Origin: a virus
DNA: 39,927 nucleotides
IMG/VR virus record: IMGVR_UViG_3300036770_002192
Location: 1-39,927 of that record
Reading direction: 5' to 3' (one strand)
Below the pieces are notes generated by a model. That model saw only the letters and a program-made list of their open reading frames with translations. It did not search any database and was not told the DNA's origin. How positions within the stretch are numbered: the stretch's first letter is position 1; the number at the start of each line of letters is the position of its first letter. This document shows, piece by piece, positions 1 through 6,184 of the stretch. The translations under genes and the position numbers were made by a program.

Positions 1-46
1 CATTTTAAATATTTAGTCAACCTCTGTTTGCCCAATAAATATTTCT
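1..46. promoter_or_regulatory. Short divergent intergenic region with TAAATA boxes
   Basis: The first 46 bases precede the plus-strand gene that starts at 47. AATAAATA lies at 34-41, exactly 5 bases before that ATG, and there is no Shine-Dalgarno sequence. On the minus strand the bases CAT at 1-3 could be the ATG of a divergent gene cut by the window edge, with TAAATA at 15-10, 6 bases upstream. The plus-strand box fits the T4/cyanophage late consensus NATAAATA. The divergent gene is only a guess. Confidence 0.35.
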
Positions 47-598
47 ATGGATTATTCTGCTTTATCACACGGCCAAACACAAAGTAAGATTTGGTTATGC
101 GAAAACCTAGAACCTTATATACCTCACAAAGCAATTGTTGCTAATCTAGGATCTTGGTACAACTTACTAGGATACACTATGTTAGCACGAAACCATAATT
201 TATATCAATCAATTTTGGGCATAGACATTGATCCTAATGTAAAACCCATTGCAGACAAATTATGTGAGGGTTGGATGTTGGGTAAAAACGCTAAGTTACA
301 AAATGTTACAACTGATGCTAACCTATTTAACTACTATGGGTATCACGTTGTAATAAACTGTAGTGTAGAACACATGGATAGTCTTTGGTTCTATAGAATT
401 CCAAAAGGTACATTAGTTTGTATTCAATCCAGTGATGTAGTTCATAATGATAGTATATGGAAAGTTACAAATCCTAACATATCATTGGATGCACTAATCA
501 AAAAATATCCCCTCTCTCATTATATGTTTACTGGTGATAAACATATAGGATATGAAGATTGGGGATATAAGAGATTTATGGTAATTGGTGTTAAGTAA
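47..598 (+). CDS. Putative class I SAM-dependent methyltransferase-like phage protein
   Basis: This 183-residue protein has the layout of a Rossmann-type methyltransferase. A glycine-containing loop near residues 31-46 (VANLGSWYNLLGYTM) is followed by an acidic strand end, GIDIDP (about residues 58-63), where SAM ribose would be bound. A VVINCSVEHMDSLWF motif (about 101-115) resembles the post-motif of phage methyltransferase-like proteins. The substrate cannot be told. It is one of only two plus-strand genes here and ends base-to-base against the convergent ahpD-like gene. No Shine-Dalgarno sequence precedes the ATG; instead AATAAATA ends 5 bases upstream, so the message may be leaderless. 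The fold assignment rests on motif shape only, and a non-catalytic Rossmann protein is possible. Confidence 0.6.
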   Translation: MDYSALSHGQTQSKIWLCENLEPYIPHKAIVANLGSWYNLLGYTMLARNHNLYQSILGIDIDPNVKPIADKLCEGWMLGKNAKLQNVTTDANLFNYYGYHVVINCSVEHMDSLWFYRIPKGTLVCIQSSDVVHNDSIWKVTNPNISLDALIKKYPLSHYMFTGDKHIGYEDWGYKRFMVIGVK

Positions 599-1114
599 TT
601 ATAAAGCCACTTTACCAATTGCCGCAACAACAGCCGCGATTTTCCCCACAGCCTGTAATTCCTGCACCGTCATGCCTTCTTTCTTTAATGTATCATAGTG
701 GTTCTTGACACAAAAATGGCATTTACCGACAATACTTGCAGCCAGTGCATACATCTCAAACTTTTTCTTTGACACACCTCCATGTGTTGCATATGCATTC
801 ATACGTAAGCCGGGTGGTAATCCTTTTAACTGATCATCACCTGTCATTTCTACGAATGGATAGTACACATTATTCATACCCATCAATGCTGCCGCAGTCT
901 TTGCAGCCTCACGTTCTAGAGTCTGGAACAATGGACCGTCCATAGAAATTTCATATGCCAACTCGCCATTGCTTGCCGCAATTGCAGCCGCAAAAGCACA
1001 AGCATGTGCGTCAACTTCATCTAAACCTGATCTATTCATAACTGCATCAAGATTTAACTTGATATCTTTAGCATGATCAGGGATGCTATCCTTAACCTTA
1101 TCTACCCAATTCAT
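599..1114 (-). CDS. ahpD: AhpD-like alkylhydroperoxidase (carboxymuconolactone decarboxylase family)
   Basis: In bacteria AhpD is a small all-helical thiol oxidoreductase that re-reduces peroxiredoxin AhpC. This 171-residue copy keeps the active centre: E120 in KKFEMYALAAS, then KCHFCVKNH with C132, C135 and H139, matching the Glu, Cys-x-x-Cys and His of mycobacterial AhpD. The length is normal for the family. A strong ribosome site (TTTTAGGAG) precedes the ATG. It lies downstream of ahpC on the same strand, with a 31-residue membrane peptide gene between them, so the three are probably co-transcribed. Its stop abuts the stop of the convergent gene with no spacer. AhpC/AhpD pairing is established family knowledge; expression during infection is inference. 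Confidence 0.85.
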   Translation of the reverse strand: MNWVDKVKDSIPDHAKDIKLNLDAVMNRSGLDEVDAHACAFAAAIAASNGELAYEISMDGPLFQTLEREAAKTAAALMGMNNVYYPFVEMTGDDQLKGLPPGLRMNAYATHGGVSKKKFEMYALAASIVGKCHFCVKNHYDTLKKEGMTVQELQAVGKIAAVVAAIGKVAL

Positions 1115-1136
1115 TTATATACTCCTAAAAAGTTCA

Positions 1137-1232
1137 TTATGAATCATTGTTGTCTTTCATTAACTCAGATAAACTGATAGCAACAATTATAGTTATTAGT
1201 AATGCAATAAAAGCAACAATCCAAAAATACAT
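1137..1232 (-). CDS. Small single-pass membrane peptide (31 aa)
   Basis: A short reading frame fills the gap between ahpC and ahpD. It begins ATG at 1232, three bases after the ahpC stop, and ends TAA at 1137-1139. The peptide starts MYFWIVAFIALLITIIVAIS, one uninterrupted hydrophobic stretch long enough to cross a membrane. A short polar tail (SELMKDNNDS) follows. A weak purine-rich ribosome site (GGTGA) lies about 13 bases upstream, and translational coupling to ahpC is possible. I do not recognise a family. The near-perfect fit into the gap and the amphipathic layout argue for a real gene, but at this length chance cannot be excluded. Confidence 0.45.
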   Translation of the reverse strand: MYFWIVAFIALLITIIVAISLSELMKDNNDS

Positions 1233-1235
1233 ATT

Positions 1236-1781
1236 TTACAGTGTTTCACCGCCAATTGGGCGTGAGCATGGGCATAGTTCGCCAGTCTGTAATGCGTCAA
1301 GAATACGCAATGTCTCGTCTGGATTACGACCAACATCTAAGTTATTAACGGTAACGTGTTGAATCACATTATCAGGGTCAACAATGAATGTCGCACGAAG
1401 TGCCGCACCTGCTGGTGCATAGAATATACCTAATTGTTCTGCTAGTGACAATTCACCGCGGGCAACATCAGCAAACATCCAACTATTTGTTTTCTTTAAA
1501 TCCTCATGAGCATTACGCCATGCTAACTTACAGAACTCGTTATCTGTTGAGCCGATTAGTAATACAGCATCACGATCAGCAAAATCCTTGTTCAACTTGT
1601 CATATGCAACTATTTCTGTTGGGCATACGAATGTAAAGTCTTTGGGATAGAATACTACAACTTTCCATTTACCTTCAAAACTCTTTTCTGTAATTGTTTC
1701 AAACGCATTGTCTGGTGTCAATACACTTGGCTTAACGCCTGTAATTGCAAATGTTTCAACCTTATCACCTATTGTTTTCAT
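1236..1781 (-). CDS. ahpC: Peroxiredoxin AhpC (alkyl hydroperoxide reductase, AhpD-dependent type)
   Basis: AhpC reduces hydrogen peroxide, organic peroxides and peroxynitrite using a reactive cysteine. The 181-residue protein shows the typical 2-Cys centre P46-x3-T50-x2-C53 (PKDFTFVC, followed by PTEI). A C-terminal Cys-Pro-Cys (C170, C172 in ELCPCSRPIGG) resembles the extra resolving cysteines of mycobacterial AhpC, which works with AhpD rather than AhpF. The partner gene ahpD is indeed downstream. The start is supported by AAGGAGAAAC upstream of the ATG. The gene looks intact and full length. It would act in the cytoplasm of the infected cell, plausibly against oxidative stress during infection; that role is inferred. 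Confidence 0.92.
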   Translation of the reverse strand: MKTIGDKVETFAITGVKPSVLTPDNAFETITEKSFEGKWKVVVFYPKDFTFVCPTEIVAYDKLNKDFADRDAVLLIGSTDNEFCKLAWRNAHEDLKKTNSWMFADVARGELSLAEQLGIFYAPAGAALRATFIVDPDNVIQHVTVNNLDVGRNPDETLRILDALQTGELCPCSRPIGGETL

Positions 1782-1803
1782 TCTGTTTCTCCTTGTGTGT
1801 GAA

Positions 1804-2145
1804 TTACTTTTGTGATCTACAATTGGGGCAAATCAACTGTAAATTTTTTTCATCATAGTTATGATGATTGCCATCTAAATGATCTACTAATAAAGGAATT
1901 TCATGTTTATTGTGTTTTGTATTGTTACATACTTCACACTTATGACCTTTCTGTGAAATAAGATATTTCTTAACATACTCGGGGACTTGTCTCCAAGATT
2001 GTTTTGGATTTTCTTTCCATTCATTAACTAACAATCTGCTACGGTGTTGCTGTTGACAACTATTGTTACAGTATTTGTTGGTATATGAATGACCCTTTAC
2101 AGGGTTTATCTTACCACAATTTAAACAAGTAAAGCATCCATTCAT
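1804..2145 (-). CDS. HNH endonuclease, probably degenerate
   Basis: This 113-residue protein has an N-terminal zinc-ribbon-like part (CFTCLNCGK, then YCNNSC, residues 4-30) and a C-terminal HNH nuclease domain. The HNH part shows CEVC (about 71-74), VDHLDGN with the first His, NLQLICPNC with the Asn, and then RSQK at the end. Phage relatives normally read CPNCHSQ and continue for another 10-20 residues; here the last catalytic His position is Arg and the protein stops four residues later. Such free-standing nucleases usually spread as homing genes. It sits between the pstS terminator and ahpC. The nuclease may be inactive, though the zinc-binding cysteines are kept. Confidence 0.8.
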   Translation of the reverse strand: MNGCFTCLNCGKINPVKGHSYTNKYCNNSCQQQHRSRLLVNEWKENPKQSWRQVPEYVKKYLISQKGHKCEVCNNTKHNKHEIPLLVDHLDGNHHNYDEKNLQLICPNCRSQK

Positions 2146-2221
2146 TGTAAAGCACTCTGTATGTATATATTGCTCTACTAATATTTAAATATGCTACTAT
2201 TTTGTTTTGTTTACCCAAAGA

Positions 2222-2242
2222 AAAAGGTCGTGACGACCTTTT
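2222..2242 (-). terminator. Rho-independent terminator after pstS
   Basis: A perfect 9-bp stem (AAAAGGTCG / CGACCTTTT) with a 3-base loop lies about 10 bases after the pstS stop. In the minus direction it is followed by a T-rich run (TTTTTCTTT). This separates the pstS transcript from the HNH/ahpC/ahpD genes downstream, which therefore probably have their own promoter in the AT-rich stretch 2146-2220. Confidence 0.85.
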
Positions 2243-2251
2243 CAAACCAAA

Positions 2252-3241
2252 TTATTTAATTTTATTGATTTCTTTTTCTACAAGTGCTACAACATTATCA
2301 GGTAGAGGAACATAATCTAAATCCTCTGCCATTTTGTCACCTTTAGCAAAAGCCCATTTAAAGAATTTAATTGCCTCTTGTGCCTCTTGTGGCTTGTCAT
2401 TCTTTAGATACATAATAATAAATGTTGCACCTGTAATAGGCCAACTTTGCTTACCGGGTTGTTCTGTTAAGATTTGATAGAATGATTTATCCCAAGTAGC
2501 ATTTGCTGCCGCAGCCTTGAATGTTGAATCATCAGGTGCTACCCATTGTCCATCTTTATTCTGCATCTGTACCCAATTCATTTTAGTTTGCTTAACATAT
2601 GCATACTCAACATAACCAAGAGAGCCTGGCAACTGTCGAACCATTTGTGCTACGCCTTCGTTACCTTTTCCACCTGCTCCTACTTTCCAGTTAACAGCGG
2701 TGCCTTCACCAATACTAGATTTAAACTCACTACTAACTTTACTCAAATAGTTTGTCCATAAGAACGTAGTACCACTACCGTCCGCTCTACGTACTACCAT
2801 AATTTGTTGATCAGATAGTTTACTTGCAGGATTTAATTTAACAATAGCAGGGTCATTCCACTTAGTAATCTTTCCTAAATAGATATCTGCTATAACTGCT
2901 CCAGTTAACTTTAGTTCGCCGGGTTTAACATCTTTAAGATTGATAACTGGAACCACTCCTCCAATGGCAGTTGGAAACTGTGTTGCTCCCAAACTTGCTA
3001 GTTTGTCATCTTTGAGTGGCATGTCACTTGCACCAAACGTTACTGTTTTGTTTTCAATCTGTTTTATACCTGCACCACTACCAATACTTTGATAGTTAAG
3101 TCTGATGCTTGTTTCTTTGTTATACGCCTCTGCCCATTTAGCATAAAGCGGAGCCGGAAATGTTGCTCCGGCTCCATTAATTGTCTGTGCGTGTGCCGTA
3201 AATGTTACAGCCGCTAGTAAGGTAGCGAGTAGTTTGTTCAT
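2252..3241 (-). CDS. pstS: Periplasmic phosphate-binding protein PstS
   Basis: PstS captures phosphate in the periplasm and hands it to the PstCAB ABC transporter. The 329-residue protein begins with a clear Sec signal peptide (MNKLLATLLAAVTFTAHA, cleavage before QTINGAG). It keeps the phosphate-binding loops: GAGATFPAP, SIGSGAG, FGASDMPL and VRRADGSGTTF. The length and C-terminal LDYVPLPDNVV match proteobacterial PstS. No pstC, pstA or pstB is present, so it must work with the host transporter. A perfect ribosome site (AAGGAGATA) precedes the ATG, and a Pho box lies 45 bases upstream. T4-like cyanophages are known to carry PstS; here the protein looks proteobacterial. Confidence 0.96.
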   Translation of the reverse strand: MNKLLATLLAAVTFTAHAQTINGAGATFPAPLYAKWAEAYNKETSIRLNYQSIGSGAGIKQIENKTVTFGASDMPLKDDKLASLGATQFPTAIGGVVPVINLKDVKPGELKLTGAVIADIYLGKITKWNDPAIVKLNPASKLSDQQIMVVRRADGSGTTFLWTNYLSKVSSEFKSSIGEGTAVNWKVGAGGKGNEGVAQMVRQLPGSLGYVEYAYVKQTKMNWVQMQNKDGQWVAPDDSTFKAAAANATWDKSFYQILTEQPGKQSWPITGATFIIMYLKNDKPQEAQEAIKFFKWAFAKGDKMAEDLDYVPLPDNVVALVEKEINKIK

Positions 3242-3285
3242 ATTATCTCCTTATAAAATGTGAACAAGAATATTTACTAAAAAAT

Positions 3286-3304
3286 TGTGTCAAAATTATG
3301 ACGG
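3286..3304 (-). promoter_or_regulatory. Pho box (PhoB binding site) upstream of pstS
   Basis: Read on the minus strand, the site is CCGTCAT-AATT-TTGACAC followed by A. It matches the two 7-bp PhoB half sites (CTGTCAT) at 6/7 and 5/7, with the correct 4-base A/T-rich spacer. A TAAATA hexamer begins about 9 bases downstream (3276-3271), the usual position of a -10 element behind a Pho box, and the pstS ATG follows at 3241. It lies cleanly in the intergenic gap after the preceding gene. This implies that the host PhoB/PhoR system switches on the phage gene under phosphate starvation. Confidence 0.65.
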
Positions 3305-3309
3305 TTGTG

Positions 3310-3948
3310 TTACAACAATCTTTGTGTGAAGTCAGCAAGTAACTTATGATGATACCAGTAATGCCACTTTTCTTTGAGGTATTTCTTTGGATACCAACTA
3401 GGCATGCTTTCAGGATGACATCCTATAATACCTATGTTGTCTTGTATGATAGCCATTGGATCACCGTTTTGATAATATGCTATCGTTTCAAATTTATTTT
3501 GATTACCAATCATAGCACATCCATCATAGAAAAACATTTCATATTCTTCATCCTCCCAATATACATTGGTAGTTGTGCTAAAGGATCTTTTTATTTCAGC
3601 GTGAGGTCTTTTAATATATTGAACTGTATCAACACCTTCAAGTATATTAAAGTAATGCTTGCCAGCCCAATATGCTCCCATGCATATACCTAAATATTTT
3701 TTACCTTGATATAGTAAACTTTGAAATAATTCTTTATGTGGCTTAAGTATTTTATCAAATATATCACTATCGCCTATTCCGCCCGGGAAAGATATTATAT
3801 CAACATCTTTAAACGTTGACTCTTTAATATCGTTAACTGTAAAGAAAGTTGTTTTAAAGTGTGGTGATAATGCTTCATACATTCCTGCACCACATTGCAG
3901 ACTACAATATGGGTGATGTAAAAATATAGAAAGTTTTGGCTTTCTCAT
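3310..3948 (-). CDS. Class I glutamine-amidotransferase-like protein (BPL_N type)
   Basis: The 212-residue protein has a class I glutamine amidotransferase-like flavodoxin fold. It shows FPGGIGD (about 54-60), a nucleophile elbow GICMGAYW with C89, and a C-terminal GCHPES carrying H178 and E180, so a full Cys-His-Glu triad is present. The FPGG plus GICMGAY combination is typical of the domain named for the N-terminus of eukaryotic biotin-protein ligase (BPL_N), whose substrate is not established. No synthetase domain or partner subunit follows. It starts 3 bases after the stop of the small Cys-rich gene and precedes the Pho box of pstS. A papain-like or DJ-1-like hydrolase activity is an alternative. 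Confidence 0.7.
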   Translation of the reverse strand: MRKPKLSIFLHHPYCSLQCGAGMYEALSPHFKTTFFTVNDIKESTFKDVDIISFPGGIGDSDIFDKILKPHKELFQSLLYQGKKYLGICMGAYWAGKHYFNILEGVDTVQYIKRPHAEIKRSFSTTTNVYWEDEEYEMFFYDGCAMIGNQNKFETIAYYQNGDPMAIIQDNIGIIGCHPESMPSWYPKKYLKEKWHYWYHHKLLADFTQRLL

Positions 3949-3951
3949 ACT

Positions 3952-4251
3952 TTATTCATCTGTAGGATCTATTCCATTACTGTGTTTATCTGTTCTATGG
4001 TCTACATCTTGCATAAACTTACGTTCCTGAATAGTTCTTTCTTTGAATATTTTTCTAGGATTTCCACATAACACACAATTAGGTTGACCACAATTCATAG
4101 CATGATGTTTTGCATATTTATGAGGCTCTATTTTAAGCAAGTCATCTTGAGTAAGTCCATGGGCTTTTGCAATTTTTACTTGCTTGCGAACTGCATTATC
4201 GTCTTTTAATCTACGTTTACTGACCTTAACTTTAGTTTGTTCATTGCTCAT
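3952..4251 (-). CDS. Conserved small Cys-rich protein, unknown function
   Basis: This is a roughly 99-residue basic protein (MSNEQTKVKVSKRRLKDDN...). Its core reads KHHAMNCGQPNCVLCGNPRK, a Cys-x4-Cys-x2-Cys cluster with preceding histidines that could hold zinc or a metal. It is followed by a charged FKERTIQERKF helix. I recognise this core as recurrent in environmental phage genomes and some bacteria, but no function is known. The ATG at 4251 is preferred over an in-frame TTG at 4266; it overlaps the end of the DUF1289 gene by 11 bases. Together with that gene and iscU it forms a run of three cysteine-cluster proteins, which suggests, but does not prove, a link to metal or Fe-S metabolism. 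Confidence 0.6.
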   Translation of the reverse strand: MSNEQTKVKVSKRRLKDDNAVRKQVKIAKAHGLTQDDLLKIEPHKYAKHHAMNCGQPNCVLCGNPRKIFKERTIQERKFMQDVDHRTDKHSNGIDPTDE

Positions 4252-4429
4252 TTTTAACTCTATCAATGATTAGTTGTTTATCTGTATTGGATAAAGAGGA
4301 CCAACTTGCTATTTCAGCAATGGTCCTCTTACATCCTATGCAAACATTATTTTTATCTAACTTACAGATATTAATGCACGGGCTCTGTACGTTTACTTCT
4401 GTAATCTTCAATTGCTGCCTTGATTGCAT
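4241..4429 (-). CDS. DUF1289 family protein, possible Fe-S or zinc binder
   Basis: The protein contains the DUF1289 signature: SPCINICKLD, then NVCIGCKRTIAEIASWSSLS and a C-terminal helix. Its four cysteines (C-x3-C and C-x2-C) could bind a metal centre. DUF1289 proteins are small and common in proteobacteria, and their function is unresolved. The ATG at 4429 lies 59 bases inside iscU; an in-frame TTG at 4411 has AAGG six bases upstream and would give a 56-residue protein closer to family length, so the true start is uncertain. Close coupling to the Fe-S scaffold gene supports a shared role in Fe-S supply. Confidence 0.75.
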   Translation of the reverse strand: MQSRQQLKITEVNVQSPCINICKLDKNNVCIGCKRTIAEIASWSSLSNTDKQLIIDRVKNEQ

Positions 4430-4766
4430 CTTCTGCTAAGATTGAGCAGTGGATTTTGACTGGGGGCAACGCAAGTTCTTCTGCGATTTCTGTGTTTCTG
4501 ATTGTTGCTGCCTGGTCCAATGTTTTACCCTTGACCCACTCTGTGACAAGACTTGACGAAGCAATCGCCGACCCGCACCCATACGTTTTAAATCTAGCAT
4601 CTGTAATTACTCCTGTACTTTCGTCTACTTTGATCTGTAATTTCATTACATCCCCGCAAGCAGGTGCACCAACCATACCAGTGCCAACACCACTATCGGA
4701 CTTATCAAAACTACCCACGTTTCTGGGGTTTTCATAGTGATCAACTACCTGTGTACTATAAGCCAT
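4371..4766 (-). CDS. iscU: Iron-sulfur cluster assembly scaffold IscU
   Basis: IscU is the scaffold on which Fe-S clusters are built from IscS sulfur before transfer by HscA/HscB. This 131-residue protein has all the key residues: C37 and D39 in ACGDV, C64 in YGCGSA, and C107 in HCSILAEDA. It also has the HscA recognition motif LPPVK at 100-104. The start MAYSTQVVDHYENPRNVG is typical of proteobacterial IscU. No iscS, hscA or fdx is seen in this window, so it would plug into host machinery. A good ribosome site (AAGGAT) precedes the ATG, and an exact TATAAATA box lies 25 bases upstream. The gene seems intact and under purifying selection. Confidence 0.95.
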   Translation of the reverse strand: MAYSTQVVDHYENPRNVGSFDKSDSGVGTGMVGAPACGDVMKLQIKVDESTGVITDARFKTYGCGSAIASSSLVTEWVKGKTLDQAATIRNTEIAEELALPPVKIHCSILAEDAIKAAIEDYRSKRTEPVH

Positions 4767-4791
4767 AATTAATCCTTATATCTATACCATG

Positions 4792-4799
4792 TATTTATA
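4792..4799 (-). promoter_or_regulatory. T4-type late promoter TATAAATA upstream of iscU
   Basis: The exact T4 late consensus TATAAATA, followed by C, lies 25 bases before the iscU ATG on the minus strand. It embeds the TAA stop of the preceding gene (4795-4797). Predicted transcription would start near 4786, giving a short leader that holds the AAGGAT ribosome site. This would make the Fe-S scaffold a late-expressed gene. Confidence 0.55.
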
Positions 4800-5358
4800 C
4801 AGGTAAATCATCATCTTCTATAACTATCCACCCTAACTTCAATAAATCAGCACGGATTTCATCAGTTACATAGCCTTCACCTACAAAACTTTTGGTAATT
4901 TCATATCTGTCTAGTTGTTCTGCATTTAATTCTTTTAACTCATCCTCAGTCAAACTATTTTTAATACCGCTACAGTACCAATCAATATAATCCCCTTCTT
5001 GTCTCATATCGGCAATGATACCACCGGCATAACGCCAACTGCAACTCCACCTCTTTTCAGAAAGTATAGGCCATACATCATTCTTTATGAAGTCAGTATT
5101 ACACATACTGGCATATAGATTTTGTGCGTATGCTTCACTATTTCGCACTTTTTCTAAAATCCACTGAGTGGTACGCAAATCATATTCTAAATTGTCAATA
5201 TGTGAACTTGGATCATCAAATTTAGAATCAGCATCTCTTTGCGTTTCTAAAAACATTTCTAGGTAATCTTTTGACGGCTCTTTATCTTCTTTTTTGCAAC
5301 GCTCAATGTAACTTTCCATCTGAAAAGTATTTCGTTGTGGACTTTTACTAATAGTCAT
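4795..5358 (-). CDS. Conserved phage protein of unknown function (187 aa)
   Basis: A soluble acidic protein with no signal or membrane segment. The best conserved part is NDVWPILSEKRWSCSW followed by RYAGGIIADMRQEGDYIDWYCSG (about residues 93-131), a block I recognise from many environmental T4-like phages without a function. Two cysteines and several tryptophans cluster there. It overlaps the upstream gene by four bases (ATGA-type junction), so the two are translated together, and its stop codon lies inside the iscU late promoter. No catalytic motif is evident. Confidence 0.65.
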   Translation of the reverse strand: MTISKSPQRNTFQMESYIERCKKEDKEPSKDYLEMFLETQRDADSKFDDPSSHIDNLEYDLRTTQWILEKVRNSEAYAQNLYASMCNTDFIKNDVWPILSEKRWSCSWRYAGGIIADMRQEGDYIDWYCSGIKNSLTEDELKELNAEQLDRYEITKSFVGEGYVTDEIRADLLKLGWIVIEDDDLPV

Positions 5359-5858
5359 AATGTCTGTGTTCCGTCACTTCCATCGGGGTTAACTTCAAGC
5401 CAGGTATAATCACCTAACCATTTTACTCTTGTAATATATTCCCATTCTTTAGGGGCTCCAGTAGACCAATCATTGGGACCTAATGGACAAAGTATAGTAT
5501 AATTCTTTCTATGATCAAATGCAAGCCAGTAACATTGATTATGGTACAATTGAAAATTGTATTTTGCACTATGAACCATGTCGGTTAATTCTAGTCTACG
5601 TCTTATCTGTGCTGCCTGATTCTGTAATACAGTAACCAGTTCCATGATTCTATCATACTCTTGATTTGCATGCAACCTTGCAACATTGAGCATGATGTCC
5701 TTTTGCTTAGTGACCGGAACTAAGTCAAATTTAGGACCTCCTACCTCAGTGGGGTAAGGAGTGACGTTTCTATTAAAAAAGGTGACAAGATTGTCACCAA
5801 CAGTCATGTCGTAACTATCTCGCCCTTTGGCTTGGTTAGATTTTTTATCTTCTTCCAT
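5355..5858 (-). CDS. DUF2452-like conserved protein
   Basis: The 167-residue protein has a central helical stretch (RLHANQEYDRIMELVTVLQN, then QAAQIRRRLELTDMVHSAKY, about 61-100) followed by a beta-rich end (YWLAFDHRKNYTILCPLGPNDW and a closing VKWLGDYTWLEV). This order resembles the DUF2452 family, short proteins of unknown function found in bacteria, eukaryotes and phages. It overlaps the start of the 187-residue gene by four bases and abuts the membrane protein upstream. No catalytic residues are known for the family. Confidence 0.6.
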   Translation of the reverse strand: MEEDKKSNQAKGRDSYDMTVGDNLVTFFNRNVTPYPTEVGGPKFDLVPVTKQKDIMLNVARLHANQEYDRIMELVTVLQNQAAQIRRRLELTDMVHSAKYNFQLYHNQCYWLAFDHRKNYTILCPLGPNDWSTGAPKEWEYITRVKWLGDYTWLEVNPDGSDGTQTL

Positions 5859-6184
5859 TATTTGAAGAAGATGAGTGCCATAACGACTGCTTGAGCCATA
5901 AATCCAACTCCAATTGTAATCAAGTTAAGGCGATCTTTCATAATGATTGCTTTCATAAACAACAATGCAAGACCTGCCCAAACAATCAATATAATATCGA
6001 TTGGTGGCATAGTATCAGTAAGACCAAACATTAGACCCAATAAATTAGGTGCGGTTGCGGCATGCAAGCATAGAACTGCCATCCAATGAATAGTGTCGCT
6101 AGACAGTTTGGTAATCTTTTCTTTGAAATCTTTACCAATGTTTGCAAAAAAGTTTAAAAATTTATCAGCCAATGTCTCTGTCAT
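5858..6184 (-). CDS. Three-helix membrane protein, candidate holin
   Basis: The 108-residue protein has a charged amphipathic N-terminus (to about residue 32). Three hydrophobic segments follow, near 33-54, 61-78 and 87-107, with short charged loops (FMKAIIMKDRLNL). Its start overlaps the stop of the SleB-type hydrolase by four bases. A small three-segment membrane protein translationally coupled to a wall hydrolase fits a class I holin, but similar proteins of unknown function are common in phages and no holin motif is diagnostic. Membrane location is well supported; the lysis role is inference from context. Confidence 0.55.
   Translation of the reverse strand: MTETLADKFLNFFANIGKDFKEKITKLSSDTIHWMAVLCLHAATAPNLLGLMFGLTDTMPPIDIILIVWAGLALLFMKAIIMKDRLNLITIGVGFMAQAVVMALIFFK

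Noticed and set aside
1113-1120. TATAAATG as a late promoter at the ahpD start
   Set aside because: It overlaps the start codon and the gene has a normal ribosome site just upstream, so it is probably chance.
1147-1362. Plus-strand 71-codon frame over the ahpC/ahpD gap
   Set aside because: It overlaps the conserved end of ahpC antisense and has no ribosome site. The minus-strand 31-residue frame fits the gap better.
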